From: Blastococcus sp. URHD0036
Lineage (GTDB): Bacteria > Actinomycetota > Actinomycetes > Mycobacteriales > Geodermatophilaceae
Direction: 5' to 3'
Assembly (NCBI RefSeq): GCF_000701365.1
Contig: NZ_JNIK01000018.1
Location: 248,001 to 312,000 of the forward strand
DNA length: 64,000 nt
Shown here: positions 57,789-64,000 of the stretch, piece after piece
Layout: every line of letters starts with the position of its first letter
How positions within the stretch are numbered: position 1 is the stretch's first letter
Notes under the pieces: generated by a model
Database searches by the model: none
What the model saw: the letters and a program-made list of their open reading frames with translations, nothing else
What the model was told of the DNA's origin: nothing
Made by a program: the position numbers and the translations under genes

Positions 57789-58688
57789 TCAGCGGGCCTC
57801 CCACCACCGGTCGGCGGCCTCGGCCGGAGTGGCCCCGTCGAGGGCCACCTGCTGGTTCAGCTCGACGAGGTCGGCGGTCGTCAGGGCCGCGCTGACCTCG
57901 TCGGCGGCCGTCCGGAGGGCGTCCCCGGCCTCGGCCAGGACGTCGGACCGCACGATGGGCACCACGTTCTCGTGCGGCTGCAGGCCGCGGTCGTCCTCGA
58001 GGAGCAGCAGCGCGGAGTCGGTGAGGTGCGGGTCGGTCGTCTCCAGCAGGCCGACGTCGATGTCGCCGGCGAACAGCGACTCCACCGTCGCCGTCCGCGA
58101 CGGCATGCTGATGACGGTGCCGAACTCCAGCCCGTAGACCCGGCGCAGGCCCACGAGGCAGAGAGGACGGGCGGAGCACTCGGGTGGGCCGCCGAAGGTG
58201 AGACCCGGCGCGGGCTGCTCGAGGTCGGACAGCCGGGTGATGCCCCGCTCGGCGGCGGTCGTGGCCAGGACAACGAAGCCGTTCTGGTCCTCGGCCGCCG
58301 AGGCGGCCAGCGCGGTGAGGCCGCGTGGGGCGAGGGTGCGGTCGAGCAGCGCGTGCACACGCTCCGGGTCGCGCTCGGGGGATCCCGCGTCGGGGCTGAC
58401 GAACGCGGTCACGGTGCCCAGGTAGTCGACGACGACGTCGACGACGCCCTGCTCCAACGCCGGCAGCAGCACCTCGCGGGTGCCGACGCCGTGCTGCACC
58501 ACGACGTCCAGTCCCGCACGGCGCAGCCCCTCGGCGTAGAGCTCGGCGAGGATCTGGTTCTCGGTGAAGTCGTAGGAGGCCACCCGGACCGTCCCCGCCG
58601 GCACCGGATCGGCGTCGCCGGCGGAGCCGTCGCAGGCGCACAGCACCGCGGCGAGCAGGACCACGGCGACGAGGACGCGGCGGCGCAT
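57789..58688 (-). CDS. Glycine betaine/choline-type (OpuAC/OsmF-like) substrate-binding lipoprotein
   Basis: A 299-residue secreted lipoprotein with signal peptide and lipobox LCAC (VLLAAVLCAC). The mature part resembles OpuAC/ProX substrate-binding proteins: TVRVASYDFTENQILAELYAEGLRRAGLDVVVQ, DVVVDYLGTVTAFV, and a C-terminal lobe ending EAADRWW. No adjacent permease or ATPase genes are seen, so it may work with a transporter encoded elsewhere or be a sensor. SD GGGAGG precedes ATG 58688. Confidence 0.85.
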   Translation of the reverse strand: MRRRVLVAVVLLAAVLCACDGSAGDADPVPAGTVRVASYDFTENQILAELYAEGLRRAGLDVVVQHGVGTREVLLPALEQGVVDVVVDYLGTVTAFVSPDAGSPERDPERVHALLDRTLAPRGLTALAASAAEDQNGFVVLATTAAERGITRLSDLEQPAPGLTFGGPPECSARPLCLVGLRRVYGLEFGTVISMPSRTATVESLFAGDIDVGLLETTDPHLTDSALLLLEDDRGLQPHENVVPIVRSDVLAEAGDALRTAADEVSAALTTADLVELNQQVALDGATPAEAADRWWEAR

Positions 58689-58764
58689 CGCGGACTCCTC
58701 CCGGGAGCCGGTGCCCGGGGGAGCCCCCTCGGGGCCCCGCCACGCTAGCCCCCGGCGGGCCCCG

Positions 58765-58820
58765 AGGGACCTGTTCCGGGACCAAGGGACCTGTTCCGGG
58801 ACCTAGGGACGTGTCCGGGT
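58765..58820. repeat. 20-bp tandem repeat upstream of the PAP2-kinase gene
   Basis: Unit AGGGACCTGTTCCGGGACCA at 58765-58784, a near-identical copy at 58785-58804, and a third diverged partial copy at 58805-58820. It lies between the divergent lipoprotein and PAP2-kinase genes and could bind a regulator. Confidence 0.75.
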
Positions 58821-58848
58821 GCGGTCATCAGCGGGAGCATCGGCCGAC

Positions 58849-60551
<1,703 letters not shown>

Positions 60552-60555
<4 letters not shown>

Positions 60556-61163
60556 GCCGCGCCCGGGCCACGGGCGCCTCCGCCGTCGTCCTGCCGGTGG
60601 TGGCGCTCCTGCTCAGCGCCTGCTCGGACGAGGGTCCGAGCGTCAGCCTGGAGGTCCCGGCCTGTTCCGGTGGGGACGACGGGAACGCGGCGTACGGCGT
60701 CGTGCTCATGGCGCAGTCGGTGCCCACCGCGTCGTGGGTGCCGTGCGTGCAGGGCGTGCCGCTGGGCTGGGACTTCGCCGGCCTGGACGCCCGCAGCGGC
60801 TCGGCCCGCTTCTGGCTCGACTCCGACCGGGACGGCCACCACGCCATCGAGGTACGGCTGGACGAGACCTGCGACACCGGCGGCGCCACCGCGGTCCCCA
60901 CCGACCGGGAGGGCCTGAGCCGGATGGAGCGGGTGACCCAGGTGACCCCCGACTACCACGGCCGGCGCTTCTACCTGTTCGAGGGCGGCTGCATGACCGT
61001 CGTCCTCACCCTCTCCGGCGAGTACCGCGGGGAGCCCCTGGCACTGGCCACGCAGGGCATCGGCGTGCTGGCCCGCGAGGACCTCGCCGGCCAGGTCCGG
61101 GCGGACACCGGCGGCCGGCTCGAGCTCGACCCGCCGGACGACGACGAGGGAGGCACCCCGTGA
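60552..61163 (+). CDS. Lipoprotein of unknown function
   Basis: A 203-residue secreted lipoprotein: signal peptide with lipobox LSAC (VVALLLSAC), then a soluble domain with four further cysteines (VPACSG, VPCVQG, DETCDTGG, EGGCMTVV), which could form two disulfides. I do not recognise a family. It is translationally coupled on both sides (GTGA overlaps with the PAP2-kinase gene upstream and with the YbhN-type gene downstream), so its product probably acts with theirs at the envelope. Confidence 0.8.
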
Positions 61164-62275
61164 CGACCGTCGACCCCCTGACCACGCCGGCCCCACCCGG
61201 CCGGCCGCCGCGACCGAAGCCGCTCTGGCAGCGGGTGCTCGGGCCGCTGATCTCCGTGGCCCTGCTCGCCGCCGTCTTCTTCTGGTTCCTGCCGCAGTTC
61301 ACCAGCCTGTCCGAGGTCTGGTCCTCCATCACCGACATGTCGTGGCTGGAGCTCGGTCTCCTGGCGGTGGCCACGGTGTGGAACCTCGTCACCTACCAGC
61401 TGGTCATGCTCACGACGATGCCGGGGATGCGGCTGCGCGAGGCCACGGTCTCGACCATGACGACCACCGCCGTCTCCAACACCGTCGTCGGCGGCGCGGC
61501 CCTCTCACTGGGACTGACCTACGCGATGAACTCGTCGTGGGGCTTCTCCCGCTCCCGGACGTCGGTCTCGCTGCTCGTGTCGGGGCTGTGGAACAACTTC
61601 GCCAAGCTCGCGCTGCCGGTGCTCGCCGTCGCCCTGCTCGCCCTCACCTCGGCGACGCCCACCCCGGGCCGGCTCGTCGCGGGGCTGGTGGGGGTCGCCG
61701 CCCTCGTCGCCGCGGTGGTCCTGCTCGGCCTGCTGCTGCGGAGCCGGGAGAGCGCGGCGCGGATCGGCATCGGCGCGGGCCGGGTGGCCTCCGCCGTCCG
61801 CCGTCCGTTCGGCCGTCCCCCGGTGCAGGGCTGGGACCTGGCCACCATGAAGTTCCGCGACCGCACCGTGCTGCTGCTCCGGGCCCGCTGGTACTGGATC
61901 ACCCTCGCCACCGTGGTCAGCCACCTGTCGCTGTTCGCCGTCCTGCTGGTGGCGCTGCGCGCGGTGGGCGTGGACGCGCAGGAGGTCAGCACGGTCCAGG
62001 CCCTGGCGGTCTTCGCCTTCGCCCGCCTGCTCACCGCCGTGCCGTTCACGCCCGGCGGCCTGGGCGTCATCGAGCTGGCGCTGATCACCGGGCTGTCGGC
62101 GGCCGGCGGGGACCGCGCCGAGGTCGCCGCGGCCGTGCTCATCTTCCGCGGGCTGACCTACGTCCTGCCGATCCTCCTGGGCGTCGTGGCGTACCTGTTC
62201 TGGCGGCACGACAAGTCGTGGCGGCGCGCGCCGAACAGCGCGCCGCGCACGGAACTGGTCCCGGAGACCTCGTGA
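61160..62275 (+). CDS. YbhN/UPF0104 (LPG synthase transmembrane-type) membrane protein
   Basis: A 371-residue protein of the UPF0104/YbhN superfamily, the same membrane fold as the flippase domain of lysylphosphatidylglycerol synthase. About eight TM segments; conserved blocks NTVVGGAALSLGLTYAMN and FAFARLLTAVPFTPGGLGVIELALITGL. Relatives move lipids or lipid-linked sugars across membranes. GTG 61160 overlaps the lipoprotein stop by four bases. Confidence 0.87.
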   Translation: MTTVDPLTTPAPPGRPPRPKPLWQRVLGPLISVALLAAVFFWFLPQFTSLSEVWSSITDMSWLELGLLAVATVWNLVTYQLVMLTTMPGMRLREATVSTMTTTAVSNTVVGGAALSLGLTYAMNSSWGFSRSRTSVSLLVSGLWNNFAKLALPVLAVALLALTSATPTPGRLVAGLVGVAALVAAVVLLGLLLRSRESAARIGIGAGRVASAVRRPFGRPPVQGWDLATMKFRDRTVLLLRARWYWITLATVVSHLSLFAVLLVALRAVGVDAQEVSTVQALAVFAFARLLTAVPFTPGGLGVIELALITGLSAAGGDRAEVAAAVLIFRGLTYVLPILLGVVAYLFWRHDKSWRRAPNSAPRTELVPETS

Positions 62276-62895
62276 GCACCCGTGCGGCCACCCGCCCGCA
62301 CGGGGTGGTCCGGACACCCGGCGACGCCGCCCTGCTCGTGGTCGGCGCGGCGGTGCTGGTGCTCGCGGCGCTGCCGGTGCACCGGTTCCGGGTGGACCCG
62401 GCGGAGGCCTCGGTGTTCCACGCGGTCAACGGCGTCGACGTCGTCCCCTTCGTCCTGGTCTGGCCCGTGATGCAGCTGGGGAACCTGCTCGTGGTCCCGG
62501 CGAGCGCGCTGGTCGCCGCGGCGTTCCGCCGATGGCGGCTGGCCGCGGCCCTGCTGCTGGCCGGCGCCGGCACCTACTACGCGGCGAAGGTGGTCAAGGG
62601 CGTCGTGGTCCGGGGCCGGCCGGACGGGCTGCTCGACGACGTCGTCATCCGCGGCACCGCCGCCCTGGGCCGCGGCTTCGTCTCCGGTCACGCCGCGGTG
62701 GTCACCGCCCTGCTGGCGACCGCCTGGCCGTGGCTGGGCCGCCGGACGCGGATCGCGTGCCTGGTCCTGGTGGTCGCGGTGTGCCTGGCACGGGTGTACG
62801 TGGCCGCGCACCTGCCGCTGGACGTCGTCGGGGGCGCGGGGCTCGGGCTCATGGTCGCCGGCGCGGTCCGGCTGGTCGTGGGGCGACCGGCCTGA
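62272..62895 (+). CDS. PAP2-family phosphatase (first copy)
   Basis: A 207-residue integral membrane phosphatase with six TM segments. The three PAP2 motifs are visible: KVVKGVVVRGRP (C1), VSGHAAV (C2) and ARVYVAAHLPLD (C3). The expected substrate is a lipid phosphate such as undecaprenyl pyrophosphate or phosphatidic acid, on the outer face of the membrane. GTG 62272 overlaps the YbhN-type stop (GTGA), and its stop overlaps the next PAP2 start (TGATG). Confidence 0.9.
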   Translation: MSTRAATRPHGVVRTPGDAALLVVGAAVLVLAALPVHRFRVDPAEASVFHAVNGVDVVPFVLVWPVMQLGNLLVVPASALVAAAFRRWRLAAALLLAGAGTYYAAKVVKGVVVRGRPDGLLDDVVIRGTAALGRGFVSGHAAVVTALLATAWPWLGRRTRIACLVLVVAVCLARVYVAAHLPLDVVGGAGLGLMVAGAVRLVVGRPA

Positions 62896-63554
62896 TGCTC
62901 GTCGACGCGCGCCGGGGCCTGTGCGTGAGCGGGGTGCTGCTCGCCGGCGCGGTCGGCATCGGCGTGCTCGTGGCCCTCCCGGCGACCCGCCCGGCCGTGC
63001 AGGCGGTCGACGACGCGGTGTGGCACGGGGCGGTCGCGGTCGAGAACGGGCCGGCCACCGCGGTGGCGGTGGCGCTCTCCTGGCTGGGCGGGGCGTGGGT
63101 GACCTGGCCGCTGCGGGTGCTGGGGCTGGCCCTGCTCGCCTGGCGCCGGCACTGGCTCCGGCTGGCCGCCTTCGCGCTGGCGATCGGGACCAGCGAGGCG
63201 CTGATCGGCCCGGTGAAGGCGGCCTACGACCGCGCGCGGCCGCCGGACTCCCTCATCGCCACGTCGGGCGCCTCGTTCCCCTCCGGGCACGCCGTCGCCG
63301 CCGCGGTCACCGCCGTCGGGCTGGTGCTGGTCCTCGCCCCGCCCGGGCCGATGCGCTGGCGGTGGGAGGTGCGCGCGGCCCTCTTCGCCGCCGTCATGGC
63401 GATGTCGCGCGTCTACCTGCGCGCGCACTGGCTCTCCGACGTCCTCGCCGGCGCCCTGCTCGGCGCCGGGCTCGTCCTCGGCTGGCCCGCCCTGCTGACG
63501 GCCGTGCGCGAGCGGCAGACGGTCAGTCGAACAGGTCGGGCTGGTCCCGGCTGA
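62895..63554 (+). CDS. PAP2-family phosphatase (second copy)
   Basis: A 219-residue PAP2 phosphatase with intact motifs KAAYDRARP (C1), FPSGHAVAAA (C2) and SRVYLRAHWLSD (C3), and six TM segments. It is a distant paralogue of the preceding gene. Two catalytic PAP2 proteins next to a YbhN-type protein suggest dephosphorylation of a lipid carrier or lipid-linked intermediate. Its 3' end overlaps the convergent aldolase-type gene by 32 bases. Confidence 0.9.
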   Translation: MLVDARRGLCVSGVLLAGAVGIGVLVALPATRPAVQAVDDAVWHGAVAVENGPATAVAVALSWLGGAWVTWPLRVLGLALLAWRRHWLRLAAFALAIGTSEALIGPVKAAYDRARPPDSLIATSGASFPSGHAVAAAVTAVGLVLVLAPPGPMRWRWEVRAALFAAVMAMSRVYLRAHWLSDVLAGALLGAGLVLGWPALLTAVRERQTVSRTGRAGPG

Positions 63555-64000
63555 TCCGCTCCCAGATGGGCTGGAACTGGAACCAGCCGGCGAACTCGTA
63601 GCCGACCTGACCGCGGGTGACCGTGGCCTCCTCGTGCCCGATCCGCCGCGGCGGGATGCCCAGTCCGGCGGCCGCGGAGTACGCCATCAGCTGCGCCTGG
63701 GCGGTGCGCTCCAGGGTGAGGAACCACCAGGCGGCACTGTCGACCGAGGTGCCGACGGTCAGCATCCCGTGGTTGCGCAGGATCACGGCCTTGTGCGACC
63801 CGAGGGCGGCGCCGATGCGCCGGCCCTCCTCGGGGTCGAGGACGACGCCGGAGTAGCTGTCGAAGACGCCGATGTCGTCGTAGAAGGCGCAGGCGTCCTG
63901 GGTCAGCGGCTCGATCGTCATCTCGAGGCTGGAGAGGGTCTTGCCGTACGGACCGTGCGCGTGCGCGGCGGCCAGGACGTCGGGGCGAGCGGCGTGCACC
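63523..64000 (-). CDS. Class II aldolase/adducin family protein (N-terminus outside window)
   Basis: The visible part belongs to the class II aldolase/adducin family (zinc-dependent aldolases and related decarboxylases or sugar-phosphate epimerases). HAHGPYGKTLS holds the metal-binding HxH, and RNHGMLTVG the third His. C-terminal residues are present (ends QPDLFD); the start is beyond base 64000. The substrate is not determinable. Confidence 0.85.
   Translation of the reverse strand, partial: VHAARPDVLAAAHAHGPYGKTLSSLEMTIEPLTQDACAFYDDIGVFDSYSGVVLDPEEGRRIGAALGSHKAVILRNHGMLTVGTSVDSAAWWFLTLERTAQAQLMAYSAAAGLGIPPRRIGHEEATVTRGQVGYEFAGWFQFQPIWERISRDQPDLFD

Overview
The window is very GC-rich chromosomal DNA from an actinobacterium. 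The mycothiol genes mshA and mshD, a GlnR-type orphan regulator, an actinobacterial sseC/cysA/DUF4395 sulfur cluster, a mycobacterial-type PhoP/PhoR pair and an RsiG homologue all point there. The gene set and order best fit a Geodermatophilaceae-like genome (Blastococcus, Geodermatophilus or Modestobacter), but the family is an inference. There are no tRNA or rRNA genes, no CRISPR arrays, no transposases and no prophage genes. It reads as core chromosome, densely packed, with many 4-nt NTGA stop/start overlaps.

Layout. 0-5 kb: mshA (truncated by the window start), a short-chain dehydrogenase, murB, two methyltransferase-fold genes, a PspC-domain peptide and a DUF2516 protein. 5-6.4 kb: an XRE-family regulator coupled to an HBHA-like coiled-coil protein. 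6.4-13.8 kb (minus strand): murD2-murL-DUF4392 followed by fur-ygfZ-(degenerate BKACE)-rsiG-asparaginase. 13.9-16.3 kb: nhaA behind a structured leader, a possible short independent transcript, and an unknown gene. 16.3-23 kb (minus): VOC protein, DUF885 hydrolase, nitrobindin-like protein, a 34-residue membrane peptide, sseC, sulfurtransferase, DUF4395, a cysteine-rich leader peptide, a thioredoxin, an LmeA-type protein and a membrane protein. 23-29 kb (plus): glnR, mshD and pstSCAB behind a PHO box. 29-34 kb: a degenerate LCP protein, a repeat-rich coiled-coil protein, two small soluble proteins and a siderophore-interacting protein. 34-41.6 kb (plus): phoP-phoR, thioesterase, cysQ-cysD-cysN and a CynX-type transporter. 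41.6-44.1 kb: an MFS transporter divergent from a LacI regulator around a perfect palindrome. 44-48 kb: hrpA. 48-58.7 kb: marR-DHA2 exporter, two acyl-CoA dehydrogenases, an MFS transporter, a YihY protein, a hemerythrin and an OpuAC-type lipoprotein. 58.8-63.6 kb: a five-gene coupled set, PAP2-kinase fusion, lipoprotein, YbhN-type membrane protein, PAP2, PAP2. 63.5 kb to the end: a truncated class II aldolase.

Functional themes are the cell envelope (MurB, MurD2/MurL, LCP-like protein, LmeA, the PAP2/kinase/YbhN cluster), thiol and sulfur metabolism (MshA, MshD, SseC, sulfurtransferase, CysDNQ) and phosphate/nitrogen control (Pst, GlnR). The best candidates for something new are the murD2-murL-DUF4392 operon, the RsiG homologue carrying both c-di-GMP motifs, the PAP2-kinase/YbhN cluster, the structured nhaA leader and the short transcript at 15.3 kb. 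At least fifteen genes appear to start on leaderless transcripts (TANNNT, 6-8 nt, then ATG or GTG), and three genes appear to start at CTG.
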